From: Homalodisca vitripennis
Lineage: Eukaryota > Arthropoda > Insecta > Hemiptera > Cicadellidae
DNA length: 64,000 nucleotides
NCBI RefSeq assembly: GCF_021130785.1
Contig: NC_060214.1
Location: forward strand, 110,129,001 to 110,193,000
Direction of reading: 5' to 3'
A program made the translations under genes and the position numbers. The notes beneath the pieces are model-generated. The model worked only from the letters and a program-made list of their open reading frames with translations, ran no database searches and was not told the origin of the DNA. Below are positions 12,109-27,000 of the stretch, one piece after another. The stretch's first letter is position 1; each line of letters begins with the position of its first letter.

Positions 12109-13480
12109 CGTGTGCCAAATATTCCTTGGTGTGTGATGAAACAGATATTTTGACTTTTTGAAACAAAATTTGTTTTCCATTTTAACCAAATACATACTAG
12201 GCCATTTCTTAGATATACTTACATTCTTCTTTCTCTGCACTAAAAATATAGGAATAAATTAGAAACATATAAATTAAACACAATAATAACCTGTCTTAGT
12301 TATTTTGGTTTTCCCGACCGGTGTAATACTTAATCAGTTGGTTTTCGGGTTTACACTACGTTGAAAAATGGGAACATAAAATCTTGAATCTACAGGTTAC
12401 ATAATTATATTTCAATTAACATCTACCGATTCGTTTTAATTTTCTTTAAAAATATTTAAAAAAATATGTGCGCTACCATATGTGAGAAAAATTTTTTAAG
12501 TTCTAATATTTTATTTTGTACTAAGAATTATAAAAACACACTTTTGGATTTCTGAGTAATTTTTTATGCGTTCTTACAAGAAAAATATTATGCGAAATTC
12601 CAGACTTAATTAACGGTAAATAAGGAGTAATCTCCTTTATTTGGTAAATTTATTTACCGAGTACAAAACCTGGTTCTTTTTATTAAATCCAATCTGATGA
12701 ACGGGAATAACCATCCACAATTTTAACCGAATATATTTTTTAATCTCTGGGGGTTGGAATGTAAAGGAATGTAACGGAAAAGAGTAATTTTCAACTAACA
12801 TAAATCAGTCCTGGCAGTCGTCAGAATACTCGTAAATAACGCAACTTGACCACAATGTAGAGATTTTCGGTTACATATGTAACCATACAATGTGACTTAA
12901 CCAATATGAGGGCTGTACTTGCGTAATCCGTATAATATTTATATAATTGTATAGTATAATAATTCTAAAAAATAGCTATATAATCAAAACACTCTGTGAA
13001 AGCTTTCAATTTTGTTTTAGTTTCTTAAAAGGATATAACTATACTTAATTCCAAATTATGATTTCCAAAATTTCTTTACCGATAACATTGAAAATTTTAA
13101 TGTAGTTTTAGTAAGAGAACATATTAGCATAAGTAAGTGAAGTACGTAAAGTTGAGTTAACGTCTATATATTAAATACTACGTATTTAATTATAGGACTA
13201 AGTACAAACCCACTGAGACCTAAATGTATTTCAAATATACTGCATAATTAAGTGCAATAAAACTTCGAAAATAAAAGACAGTGGAGTGTAATACAAAAAA
13301 TCAGTTACAAAACCATGAAACTTATGATCTCACAATCATTATAATACATCAAAAACAATAAAGATCTCATAAGAAAGAACTACAAAACGTCATTCTCTGG
13401 TTACGTAAATTATTGCCTTACATAAATGCAGATAAAAAAGATAGGTGATTTCACTTACTATCAATATTAACAATAATTTG
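12106..13480. other. No gene recognised
   Basis: AT-rich DNA without supported coding, RNA or repeat features. Confidence 0.5.
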
Positions 13481-14285
13481 TGGATTATTAAGACGAACAC
13501 CTCTTATTTCAGCAACAAACATCATACTATCAAACATCATACTAATTCATGGTTTACGGTATATATAGCGTTCGTTATTAAGATTATTAGGCGTGGATTA
13601 TTAAGACGAACACCTCTTATTTCAGCAACAAACATCATACTCTCAAACATCATACTAATTCATGGTTTACGGTATATATAGCGTTCGTTATTAAGATTAT
13701 TAGCGTGGATTATTAAGACGAACACCTCTTATTTCAGCAGCAAACATCATACTCTCAAACATCATACTAATTCATGGTTTTACGTATATATAGCGTTCGT
13801 TATTAAGATTATTAGCGTGGATTATTAAGACGAACACCTCTATTTCAGCAACAAACATCATACTATCAAACATCATACTAATTCATGGTTTACGTATATA
13901 AAGCGTTCGTTATTAAGATTATTAGCGTGGATTATTAAGACGAACACCTCTTATTTCAGCAGCCAAACATCATACTCTCAAACATCATACTAATTCATGG
14001 TTACGGTATATATAGCGTTCGTTATTAAGATTATTAGCGTGGATTATTAAGACGAAACACCTCTTATTTCAGCAGCAAACATCATACTCTCAAACATCAT
14101 ACTAATTCATGGTTTACGGTATATATAGGCGTTCGTTATTAAGATTATTAGCGTGGATTATTAAGACGAACACCTCTATTATTTCAGCAAACAAACATCA
14201 TCATACTTCATGGTTTAACGGTATCATATAGCGTTCTTCAAACATCATAATTCATTTTACGGTATATATACTAATTCGTTTCGAT
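13481..14285. repeat. ~112-bp tandem repeat array, 7 copies
   Basis: Units begin TGGATTATTAAGACGAACAC at 13481, 13594, 13706, 13818, 13928, 14040 and 14154, a spacing of 110-114 bp. Each contains two CAAACATCATACT blocks and a GGTATATATAGCGTTCG block. The last copy is degraded and fades out by about 14285. Unit differences are mostly one-base indels. Satellite/minisatellite; the 78-codon ORF across it is incidental. Confidence 0.95.
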
Positions 14286-14922
14286 ATATCTATATATTAT
14301 CATGATTACAACAGCGTGTATGTTAATCGCTCTGTATACATTAGAGATAATCGTATCAAAACAATCTCATTACACCACATTATAATGTAAATTTATGTTA
14401 GCTGGAAAGTTTATGTTATTTACCTAATATAACAATAATATCAAAACACATTTAACAGATTTTGAAGTACAGATAAAAGAGACAAATGTATATAATTATT
14501 TAAATGATACCTTCTTCCATGCTGATGTTTGGTTATTACCGTAAAACCACGGCTTATAATATATCGATATATCGAACGTCAGAATTAATTAACACAGTTG
14601 TATTATAACAGTTTTAGTAACGGCGAAACAGCTCAACACTTTAGACATGTATTAGTCTCAGTTGATATTTCCTATAAATCGATCAGCTCCTCATTGCGAT
14701 TGTATACTGGTTCCATTACATTCCAAATAGTTTTGTAATAATTATATTGTTTTTTACTAAATTTACGTTAAAAATTTTCACCATATTTCATGTAATAATT
14801 TTTCAATCTTAAGTTTTAAGTTTGAGTACGGTTTTCTCTATCCGGGAAGATTTTTTTTTTAATTTTTCTTCTACATTTCTCCACCATTCAAGGTTTTAAC
14901 GGCCTATATTTCCAACTCTAAT

Positions 14923-14972
<50 letters not shown>

Positions 14973-16336
14973 TCAAATATTTAAATTTTAAAGTATTTTA
15001 ATTTAAATAATTAATGTACATTAATATTTCCAATAATCTAAAAAGAATATTCTTGTTCGATTTATAAGTATTTATAAGTATAGTAAGTTTTATAAGTATT
15101 TACAAATATATTAATCATTACGTTTACAATAGACTAATCGTAGATGAGGACCTTCGAAATATTATCTAACATATTGAAATTTACTATAACTGAAAAATTG
15201 CCGTCATTTGAAAAACAGCATACTACAAAAATAATCGGAGCTGATTTAAACTTTATTTTACAATATTATTGATTTTCAAGAAGATATTTCCTGATTGACT
15301 TTAGTAAATAGGCAAAATAAGAAATTCGTACCCCTAGAACATATAAATTTCCCTGATTATTCTGAGAATATATAGTATTCAACAGGAATGCTACCATTAG
15401 TTCTTAACTGTACTGTAATGTACGTACAAATAATCTTTACTAATTTATCACCCTTTAGTGAAAATATTATCCCTATATTTATCCAGAAGATAGGATGCAG
15501 AATCACATCCTCAACCCTGCAATCTCCTACAGGAGCATTTTGTAATGTTTTGTATTTATAATTCAAACGCTTAGTGAAACTATAAGCGCATTCTTGCATA
15601 AAGTACGGAAAGAGAAAATTTGCCTTACTTAAATAGAGAAAGAAGAAGAAAAGAAAATGTGCTTTATTGTAAAAGAAAACAAGAAATATCATTACTTTTG
15701 TACAGGTATTTCAATACTTTTCTACATCTCATGTTTAAATTCAATCAGATAACAAATTCGTATAGCACAGTGAAAGCCTGGTATAACCGTCGGCTTTGGA
15801 TGGCCTACTGTTACGATAATAAGTAGTAACCATATTCGCCTTTGAGGCATCAGTAACCAAACACAACAATTACTTAGAAGAAAAGAACACAACAAATCGA
15901 AAATATTACTATATACTACACAAATACATAAACAGATGGCAACTGTTCACAAAAATGTAACACAGCAATATATTTACAAAATACAATGTAATGTTTTTCC
16001 AATAGCATGTTATTAAATTATTTTTATTAATTATATATTATAGATAACCTTATACTGTGTCATGAGTTTATAAGCATACTTTACCTACACACACATCCAC
16101 ACACACTACAAATAACAATTAAAAAATAATATTGAGTACTAAATAACTACATATCCAAATAAAATTAATTAAGCTACTCTATCCATTATCAATCTTGCTT
16201 CTTATAATATCTGGATGAACATAAACAAGTATAACACTATCAAATTTTGTATTACTATCCTATAATATTGGATAGCTTTACTTAAATAAGTCGGCTGTTA
16301 AACATTATTTTTCTTTAATTAATACAAGAAGCTCAT
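14286..16336. other. No gene recognised; contains a (TA)n run
   Basis: AT-rich DNA with a TA microsatellite at 14928-14969. A 111-codon minus ORF (15357-15692) begins in low-complexity Phe/Leu sequence and has no identifiable domain; I do not call it a gene. Confidence 0.5.
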
Positions 16337-16535
16337 CCAACATGAAATCTCTTATTGCACTTAGTCCTTAAAGGACCTTTGATAGAGCTTGCGGAGTGAC
16401 AAGATATTGAGAATGTGCAAGGGTGGTTCTAGAGGCTGCCGCCTGCCGAGATCCTATATGGCGGAAGGATATGTTTTATACCTCAGACATGTCACCTTTG
16501 AAGAAGGGAAGTCCAGTTCTGTTACAGCCTATTGT
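16322..16535 (+). repeat. Dispersed repeat, copy A (related to 36.1 kb)
   Basis: Shares, in the same order, ATTGCACTTAGTC, a GGAGTGA block, GAGATCC, and CATGTC...GAAG.AGGGAAG.CCAG with the copy at 36095-36280. The two are diverged and share no ORF. Class unknown; could be a 5' region of a retroelement. Confidence 0.6.
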
Positions 16536-16578
16536 AATGGTTACATAGGTTACAATGGTTACAAATGGTTACAGCAAA

Positions 16579-17600
16579 TTGAGCGCGGACTCAATAAAAG
16601 CTTCTGAAGCATCGTTACCGACAACTTATTCTTTCTTCCAAGTACTTACTTTCTAACAATTACAGCTCTTAACACTACAGGATTTTCACACATTTCCAGT
16701 TAATAAGTACAGGAACTTAGGTAAATAATCAAATTATTTGCAGTATTAGGAAAAGCATTGGTCACTTTGAGGGTGTGCTGCATGACGTTAATGTAGACTA
16801 TGTTTAACGGAACGTTGGCTCAACGCCGATGAAGCTATTGGTGTTAATCTTAATGGCTACTGCCTTTTATCTTCTTGTATATCGTCATGGTTCATGGAGG
16901 TTCTGCTATTCTCGTAAGTGATAAAATCCAAGTGCTCTTTAATGGAAAACCCCTAAGCTCTGCTTCCCATTATTCAAAAAAAGCCCTGGTTATGATTGGA
17001 TTGCCGGTAACATCAACATCAACACCCTCCAACGAGTCAACTAGTTCAATTATCTCATTAATAATTTTAATTTTGTCTCCACCAATTATGGAATTACAAG
17101 AAATACTGACACATGGCTCTTTTCTGGACAGTATAATAGCAAACTTGACTGCATATTTATATAAATCCAGTATCATATTCACTTGCCTTTCTCATCATGA
17201 AGTACAGTTATTACAATAATTTGATCGTAAAAATAAACAAACTTTGATCAAAAAATAATATACACAAGAAAAGTTTTCATAGAAAAAAAAACAAATTCCG
17301 AACCCTTCTTCAGTTTTAATCATGGCAGTTAGTTCTTCAAAAATAACTCAATATAGACGCTGTTTTAAACTTTCTCTAATATCTCCCAAAAAATACCGAA
17401 ACTTTCTGCAGCTTGGCCTCGTGAGCGCGGTCTCAATAAAAGCTTCTGAAGCATTGTTACCGACAACTTACCAAAACTTGCCGAAACTTTCGATACCTGG
17501 CAAGTTTTTAATAGCTGTTGACCCTCCAAGAATACCGTTGGAATTCGAGTGTGTGAGCTCGAATATTTGGGTGAGGTGTGGCGTTGTCCCAAAGAAATAG
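16579..17600 (-). pseudogene. Possible decayed coding fragment with 48-bp direct repeats
   Basis: A 48-bp segment at about 16579-16626 recurs at 17423-17470 with two mismatches. On the minus strand the interval gives short coding-like stretches in changing frames (for example 17182 to 16970, containing GGDKIKIINEIIELVDSLEG, and 17592 to 17365). I do not recognise the protein. It may be a broken transposon ORF or a retrocopy, or chance. Confidence 0.25.
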
Positions 17601-18417
17601 CTTCTAAGAATAGAAGCTAAGAATAGAATACTTTAGAAAAGTATTGTAATAGAAATTTTGGAGAATCGTCTAAGTCAGCTATTATCTTCAACTATTTAAT
17701 AAGCTATTATACCTCACAGACAGATAATTTTACTTCCATACCAAAACTTTCACATTCTTTTTTTTTCGCAATTTTTTCATGATTGTAACAGGCCTTTTTA
17801 CCCTTGAATTAATAGTTATTCAAAGGACATTTCCGACCTATTGTCATCGTTTGTCATATAATATGCTATTGAAATGGCCTCCAAATTAACACATCTGTTC
17901 AATGCCTCAATGTCTGAGGGCGATTTTGCTGACCATTTAAAAAATCAATAAAACGATTTAACAGTTGAAAGTTCCTCAAATAAAACCGATCCCAACTCTT
18001 TCAGGGCTATTTATATAGCTCACGTATATTCAAAAGTTCTTGAAAAATCATTTCGAATAAGCTGTTCATCTTCTTAGAATGGAATAGTAGTTTCCCCCTG
18101 CCAGTTTTGATTTACCTATCCGAAATACTTCACCTGCAAATACGTTTTTGCTTTCAAAAGTAATGCAAATTCCAACATCCTTGGACGCCAATGAACAAAT
18201 ACAAATAAATTCGATCCATTCAAAACTTTCTTGTTTCATTTAATTTGTATACTGTTAAACATAGAACACGAAAGGTGTTTTATTAAATAAGTAAAACTAG
18301 CATAATTTAGGTCAAAGTTTAGTCATTTTACCTCAATAAATATGTCATTATTTCTAATTAACACACGTGATATATTCGCAGACACACGTAATGACGAGTA
18401 AAATCCAGTTCAAGTCT
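17601..18417. other. No gene recognised
   Basis: AT-rich spacer with no supported feature. Confidence 0.5.
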
Positions 18418-18583
18418 TTGTTTGAAGGTTATTTTTGACGATGGAAGGATTGTGAAGGAAACAGGATTTTTCCGGACATTTGCCATCGTTCAGTGAAACA
18501 AGAAATCAGTAACACCTGAGGTTACTGATTTCTTGTTTCACTGAACGATGGCAAATGTCCGGAAAAATCCTGTTTCCTTCACA
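18418..18583. mobile_element. Perfect 63-bp-arm hairpin element
   Basis: The arms at 18451-18513 and 18521-18583 are exact reverse complements with a 7-nt spacer (ACCTGAG). The flank at 18418-18450 (TTTGAAGGTTATTTTTGACG...) also matches, inverted, the right flank of the related element at 7566-7600. Both belong to one foldback or Penelope-tail family. The perfect arms suggest a recent inverted duplication. Confidence 0.85.
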
Positions 18584-18720
18584 GTTCAAGTGTAATCACC
18601 ATGCAGCGTGATTTAATCTTGTCCCATAGCATTGTAAAGATAGGTCATCACCAAACACTAGTGCTGAACAAAAGGTTTGGATACAAATGTGTATCCAGTA
18701 GTAGTGTATCCAGATAGTCA

Positions 18721-18793
18721 TCCTCCGTAGACTAATGGATATAGTTTCGGCTTTCTAACCGAGAGATCACGGGTTCAAATCCCGGAGAGGGCC
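18721..18793 (+). tRNA. tRNA-like sequence, Arg(UCU)- or Glu(UUC)-like, probably pseudogene
   Basis: Box A-like TAGACTAATGG and box B GGTTCAAATCC are present. The D-stem GACT/AGTT and anticodon stem TTCGG/CCGAG pair. The anticodon loop CTTTCTAA has 8 nt rather than 7, so the anticodon is ambiguous (UCU if one T is an insertion). The acceptor pairs over only about five base pairs. No T-run terminator follows closely. A degenerate tRNA or a tRNA-derived SINE head are both possible. Confidence 0.45.
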
Positions 18794-21999
<3,206 letters not shown>

Positions 22000-22209
22000 A
22001 TATGAGTCCCTGCGGAGCAATTACTTTTTGTGATTCAACGGCTGTATATATTAAATTAGGCTATTGTCATTTATACAAATTTAATCAATTAAAAAAAGTC
22101 GTTTGATGAGTATTTGGTTAACCGATCGATCATATGTTAGTTAGTGGTTATTGAAACATATATGACACTGAAACAGCCAGAAACAAAATAATTTAACCGT
22201 AAAAAGTAA

Positions 22210-22270
22210 GGGTGGTGGTAGCGCACTCGACCAGCAAGTGAGAGATCCGGGTTCGAGTCCCGGCAGAAAA
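22210..22270 (+). tRNA. Degenerate tRNA-like body, anticodon AGC
   Basis: Box B GGTTCGAGTCC is intact and the T-stem CCGGG/CCCGG pairs. The 5' acceptor strand is shortened relative to the 37-41 kb copies. The loop CCAGCAA would give anticodon AGC with C at position 33. The 3' acceptor (CAGAAAA) no longer pairs. Pseudogene-like. Confidence 0.5.
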
Positions 22271-22342
22271 TTCCTTTTATGATTCAATGTTTATTGAAGT
22301 TATATACATATATCAACAAATATTGAATCACAAAAAGAACTT

Positions 22343-22402
22343 TCTCCGCCGGGAATAGAACCCGGGTCTGTTACTTGCTGGTCGAGTGCGCTACCACTAC
22401 TC
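22343..22402 (-). tRNA. Degenerate tRNA-like body, inverted partner
   Basis: Reading the minus strand: TAGTGGTAGCGCACTCGACC, loop CCAGCAA, then GGGTTCTATTCCCGG with box B altered at one position (C to T), and CGGAGAAAG. The anticodon stem is poorly paired and the 5' acceptor is short. Probably inactive. Confidence 0.5.
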
Positions 22403-22575
22403 TTACTTTTTACGATTAATTTATTTGGTATTATATATAGTATATATATTATATATACTTCCATTAAAATTTCTTAAAAGAAAGTACAAGGCCACTTTGC
22501 ACGCTGGGTCGAGGTATGAGAGGCAAGAAGGGAGGTCTAGAGAGATGTGCAGGGAACCCTCTCGCTAGCTCGTCA

Positions 22576-23706
22576 CTAAACCTGGGTCACCTGAGTAGTC
22601 GTGTAGTTACTGTGACCGTTGTTGTCCACTTGGGGCACTGGCAGCCACCTCGGCCTGAACAGCACACTGAACGTAGTCCTGAACTGTCTACTCATCGCAC
22701 AGTAGAGGATAAAGTTGATGGCAGAGTTTATAAGAGCCAAGATGTCCATGACCTCCCCTAGTTTGTTGTAGCAGTCCCTGAAGAACCTCTGGCCCAGCAT
22801 GACACTCAACATCCCTAAGATACCCTGAGGGACCTCGGTGAGTAGGAAGAGAAGCAGGACAGCCAGTAGCATCCTGGTTGTGCGATCCGTCTGACGCTCC
22901 TTCTCCAAGAGACGCGTCGTCTTCTTGCTGCCGCTGGTCAACTTCTCGCGGCGTCTCTTGGTGTCCAACAACGCACAGATGAGTCGAAGACTCAGGACTG
23001 TCAGCGCGATACAAGGAATTATCTTGATAACTACACTGTACACCCAGAAGTTGATGTCCATCAGCAGGTTATTGTTGGCTTTCCCCATCGCGCTGAGGTC
23101 TACCACGTATAAGGTCGTGTTGTACGCTATCGTAGAGTTGGGCTGAGCGTCATTCCCGTCCTCGCCGAGTAACGCTATCTTAGGCTCGATCTCGAAGGCG
23201 AGGTAGAGCGGTACGCACAGCAGAGGACAGAAGATGTAGCCGAAGACTATCACAGCGATAGTCCTCTGCATGCCACACCACTCTCGGTTGTGTTGCGGGT
23301 ACGCCACCGCGATGTACCGCCACACAGCCAGAGTCACCGTCAGCCATATCGAGATCGTGTGGCAGACCTGGGAGACCTGCGCGTGCAGCAGCACAAACAA
23401 CGCCCAGCCGTACGAGAACCGCTCCCTCTTGGGTCGCTGCGGGAGATACATGTGGCAGGCGAAGGGGATGTACTCCAGCATCACGAGGAGGTCGGCCACT
23501 GCCAGTCCGGTCAGGATGGTGTTGGTAGGGGAACTCATCTCTCGCCGAGTGAGGACGGCGATGTTGAGTACGTTCGCCACGGAGCCGAAGACGCAGACCA
23601 GCAGACTGACGTAGCCGTGGGCATGACGGTAACCGGCGTGGAAGTGCTCCAATCCCGGGCCGCAGTAACGCGCCTCACTGCTACTAGCGTTCATGGTCAC
23701 GTTCAT
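22576..23706 (-). CDS. DmsR-like: Myosuppressin-type neuropeptide GPCR
   Basis: A 376-residue class A (rhodopsin-family) receptor expected in the plasma membrane, coupling a peptide of the FLRFamide/myosuppressin group to G proteins. Identification is from similarity as I recall it. Visible marks: short N-terminus with glycosylation sequons at Asn2 and Asn6; TM1 about 32-54 with GSVANVLNIAVL; TM2 with LAVADLL (Asp72); ECL1 SYGW; TM3 ending in WRYIAV (129-134), a Trp in place of the Asp of DRY; ECL2 with sequons at 190 and 196; TM6 LLTEVPQGIL with Pro but no CWxP Trp; TM7 NSAINFILY in place of NPxxY; helix 8 SRQFRTTF. Length fits the family. The coding region is uninterrupted. GC content is far higher than in the flanks. 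An in-frame TAG at 23731-23733 supports this start. Confidence 0.88.
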   Translation of the reverse strand: MNVTMNASSSEARYCGPGLEHFHAGYRHAHGYVSLLVCVFGSVANVLNIAVLTRREMSSPTNTILTGLAVADLLVMLEYIPFACHMYLPQRPKRERFSYGWALFVLLHAQVSQVCHTISIWLTVTLAVWRYIAVAYPQHNREWCGMQRTIAVIVFGYIFCPLLCVPLYLAFEIEPKIALLGEDGNDAQPNSTIAYNTTLYVVDLSAMGKANNNLLMDINFWVYSVVIKIIPCIALTVLSLRLICALLDTKRRREKLTSGSKKTTRLLEKERQTDRTTRMLLAVLLLFLLTEVPQGILGMLSVMLGQRFFRDCYNKLGEVMDILALINSAINFILYCAMSRQFRTTFSVLFRPRWLPVPQVDNNGHSNYTTTQVTQV

Positions 23707-23720
23707 GTTGTTGTCCCCAT
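23703..23720 (-). promoter_or_regulatory. Five-codon upstream ORF overlapping the receptor start
   Basis: ATG at 23720-23718 opens a five-codon frame whose TGA overlaps the receptor ATG (ATGA). It would lie in the 5' UTR if the exon starts at 23734. Such an ORF could lower or gate receptor translation; that is inference. Confidence 0.5.
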
Positions 23721-23733
23721 CTGTACAGGGCTA

Positions 23734-23745
23734 CCTGTAAAATAA
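23734..23745 (-). other. Probable 3' splice acceptor of a 5'-UTR intron
   Basis: On the minus strand ATTATTTTACAG precedes G-TAG at 23734-23731. A coding exon starting just downstream is usual for this kind of receptor gene. A second AG (TGTACAG) lies closer to the ATG, so the exact site is uncertain. The upstream non-coding exon is not identified. Confidence 0.45.
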
Positions 23746-23996
23746 TTAGTATTAACTCTATTACAAATAACCTCTACAAGAATAAGGGAGAAATACTGTT
23801 GTATAAAAATAGTTTTTTTTATTAACAGTACTTATAGTCATTAAGTTACGTGAAATTTCTGCAAAATCTTAAGGCACAAAAAATCTTACAGTAATAAACC
23901 AGGTTTCCGGTCAGTGAGGAAGTCTGTGGTTCCGTCTCACTGCAAAGAAAAACATCCAGGTCCTGAGAGAAAACCCCTCAATGGACCGATGTTTAT

Positions 23997-23998
<2 letters not shown>
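23746..23998. other. Upstream flank or intron of receptor gene
   Basis: No gene recognised. If the splice acceptor near 23734 is real, this belongs to an intron of the receptor transcript. Confidence 0.4.

Positions 23999-24035
<37 letters not shown>
23999..24035. repeat. Poly-T run (37 nt)
   Basis: Uninterrupted T run. On the minus strand it reads ...ATGTAAAT followed by poly-A, as at the 3' end of a retrocopy or LINE/SINE, but I cannot identify a body. Confidence 0.9.
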
Positions 24036-24041
<6 letters not shown>

Positions 24042-27000
24042 ATAGGTCCTAGAGGTGAAGTCTAAAATCAAATTTAAACCTTTCAAGTTAACTAATTAAA
24101 ATAATTGTATATGACGGAAACACATAAAGACGAAAATCTACTTTTTTCACCAACTGTTGGGAGAGACTCCACTATACTCAGCAAAATTTAATGTCACAAT
24201 GGCCAATATTAAATATATGAATCGGTTTTCATTTTTAATCATTTTTTATTAACATTCGCTTGTGCATATTTTAGGCACTCGTAGACACAGATTTAAAGTG
24301 CCTCTGCAAAATTATTGAAAATAATTATTAGATTATCAAGTGACAAAATTTATTAATTTTTAAATAAAATGGCAGACGATATTTCCTCTGTTTTAAGGGC
24401 ACTATCCTAAATACATTCAAACAGTCGTATAATTACATGAACGTATACCGTGACAAGTACAAAATTCAATTTTATTGCACTATTATTCTCTTTTGAGCTG
24501 TGAATGGATTTTCAAGACTTCATGTCTTCTCAAATTTACTTTAAAATCGATATAATAATTTTAATAAATAGAAATGAGATAAGAAAAACGATTTAACAAA
24601 CTCTGTTCATCTTAGTTTAAATCAACAACCACTGTTAGCACGACAGTAAAAATCCCTATTATTTAGCAGGTGACATTTTAGGATAAAATAGAATGCACCA
24701 GCTTTTAGTCCAGGAGAATTTCTATAAACCGGTTGCATTTTATAAGCACAAAACCTGATTTTCCTGATATCGATAGATAAAGTTCCCCTACCAAAAAAGC
24801 TTTCATAAGCCACGACAGGTTGGGTGGAGATCGAATGGTAGGGTATCTAAAGGTAAATTCGAAACTATAAATATTCCTCAGATAATACGTTTTGTAATGT
24901 AAGATAATTAAAACCAATAGTCAGACTTTGAATAAATGTTAATTCAACGTCATCTAACAATATACAGACCCTTAAAATGGTGACTTTCAGTCTCTTTATT
25001 GACATGTCTGACGATATTATTTGTGTGTCTGACAGTTTTTTTTTTTAATCTATCAAGCTGAGAAAAAAAATGATAGTAAATTACCTCCCATTTCAACCTC
25101 CTTCAAAATTATATCCCTGACAATTGAGGTCTTTCTTTAAAAACTCCTCTATTGATTTCAAGTACAACCAGGTTATGTCTTTCATAGTGTGAATTGGATA
25201 TCTGTTGCTATACTATTTGTATGAAAACAACTAATCCAACAATGTAATTTTATCCCTTGTACGACAAAAATTACACAATTTCTCTCGTATACAATTTGTT
25301 ACTGAACAATTCTATATTACAAACTGTATATACAATGTTTACTTTTTACTAAGAGGTTTTTGATTTCATTTAATTTTGAGATGTTGAGTTTACTTTAGAT
25401 TTACATCTTTCAGAGATAACGCTGATGTTCTAAAATCTTATTATATTGTGTTACCACGTATACACTAAAAATGTAAATGCATAAAGTATAAGATCCTTTA
25501 TGGTTTTCCTTAAAATGTAAAAGCTATGAGAGAACAATTAACATCCTTCATTTTGTTGGACTGGCACCTTCAAATAGTTTCTCTGCTTAAATAGTTTCTC
25601 ATTGTTCTTTTTCATTAAGGAAACCCATAACATACAGCTTCAAAGTGTACATAGTAAGTCAAGAACAAATGAGAATCTTCTCTAAGCGACCCTCTATGCA
25701 GATAACATATGTTTAACCACAGCGATTACGTGATCCCAACCCAGCACTTTGATTTAACTTCCTCTTGACTCCTAGAGTAGTTCATGGCAAACAAATTGTT
25801 TCTAAACTTTGTCTTGGAAGCAAAAATATTTCAAAACATTAAACTTTTATTCTAAAAATTCTCTTAACACCCCGAACCAAATTATTTATCAACACGACTT
25901 GAGGTCTGCAGGTTGACTTCGTGAATACTATTTATAATTTTATAGACTTTTAAGTCGTTTGTATTATCAATAAAATTAATACAATGCATATTGTACGAAT
26001 GCAAATAATATTTGAATAATTACTGGTCTATTTTTAGTGTTATTACTTGCATAAAAAACTGTAAAGCTCAAACCGTGTTTTTAAAGAAATTTAAAGTAAA
26101 AAAAGCAAATACATTTTTTGATGATATTTTACGAATGTAATACTATACATACTGTACATCACACTAGAAAAGAAACGCCCGTTTAAAACTAACGGTGTTT
26201 GGGATTCAGAAAGATTTTCGAAAGAACTCTAAATAATGAATGAACTGCTGATTAATGGCAAGTTTCCGTGGCGGTTTACAGTATAAGCGTGTCAGCAGTT
26301 GCCTGTGGGGTGGCAGAGTGCCAGCAGGGCTGCCAAAACAAACCGTCAACACTCTGACAAGCTTCGGTTACAAAAACTGCGATAATAATGAAGCGGGATA
26401 TAGAGCAGACACAAAAGAGAGGTGAGTTTGGGTGTGAAAAATACTAATTTCTGTAAGAAGTAAACACCAGCGCTGAACCAACTTAGGGCGTGCAATAACG
26501 AACTTTTCACTGTCCGTTCGTTTTTTCCATCTATCCATCTGCATTTCCACCTATCCATCCATAACTCTTTATCAAATCTAAATACTTCGATCTTGGTACA
26601 AGGAAGATCGGCATTGGTTTTTGTGATTAAAAGGTCAAATTCGTCTGACTGATAACACTTAGTAGAAAGATCCTAGAAAATATAACTTGCTACATAGGTC
26701 TCATTTGGTCCAAGGGAGAACCTTATTTACCTGTTCATCGGTGCTATAGCTAATAAAAGAACGGTCTTAGTGACTTGAACAGGATTTTTTTATTTTAGTT
26801 CCAGGAAAATTTGGATTGATTTAAAGGTTCAGAGTAAATCAGTCCATCCATATGTACGTCCGTATGAGCTCTATATATTTTGACAGCGCTATACAACCAA
26901 TACACCCGTTTTCAGTATTAAATTATATATTCTTATTTCATGAGTATTTCGATTTACTACGGTGGATTGAATAAATTTTTTATCCATGATATTCTTATTT

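Larger units (their letters stand above)
22005..22430. repeat. Diverged dimer of the tRNA-satellite, head-to-head
   Basis: 22005-22200 matches the satellite linker (CGGAGCAATTACTTTTTGTGATTCAA, AGGCTATTGTCATTTATAC, GTCGTTTGA, ATCATATGTTAGTT, ACAAAATAATT...). A degenerate tRNA-like body follows on plus, then a short spacer and an inverted tRNA-like body on minus. The arrangement parallels the inverted pair at 37.59-37.98 kb. Confidence 0.85.

Noticed and set aside
13481..14285. Regular repeats resembling a CRISPR array
   Set aside because: Whole 112-bp units repeat with no unique spacers, in a eukaryotic context; it is a tandem satellite.
15357..15692. 111-codon minus-strand ORF
   Set aside because: Low-complexity start, no domain, no splice or repeat context; chance cannot be excluded.
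18451..18583. Bacterial-type terminator hairpin
   Set aside because: Stem far too long and context eukaryotic; it is a foldback repeat.
22688..23745. ORFs of 73-151 codons opposite or out of frame with the receptor
   Set aside because: Shadows of the GC-rich receptor coding sequence.
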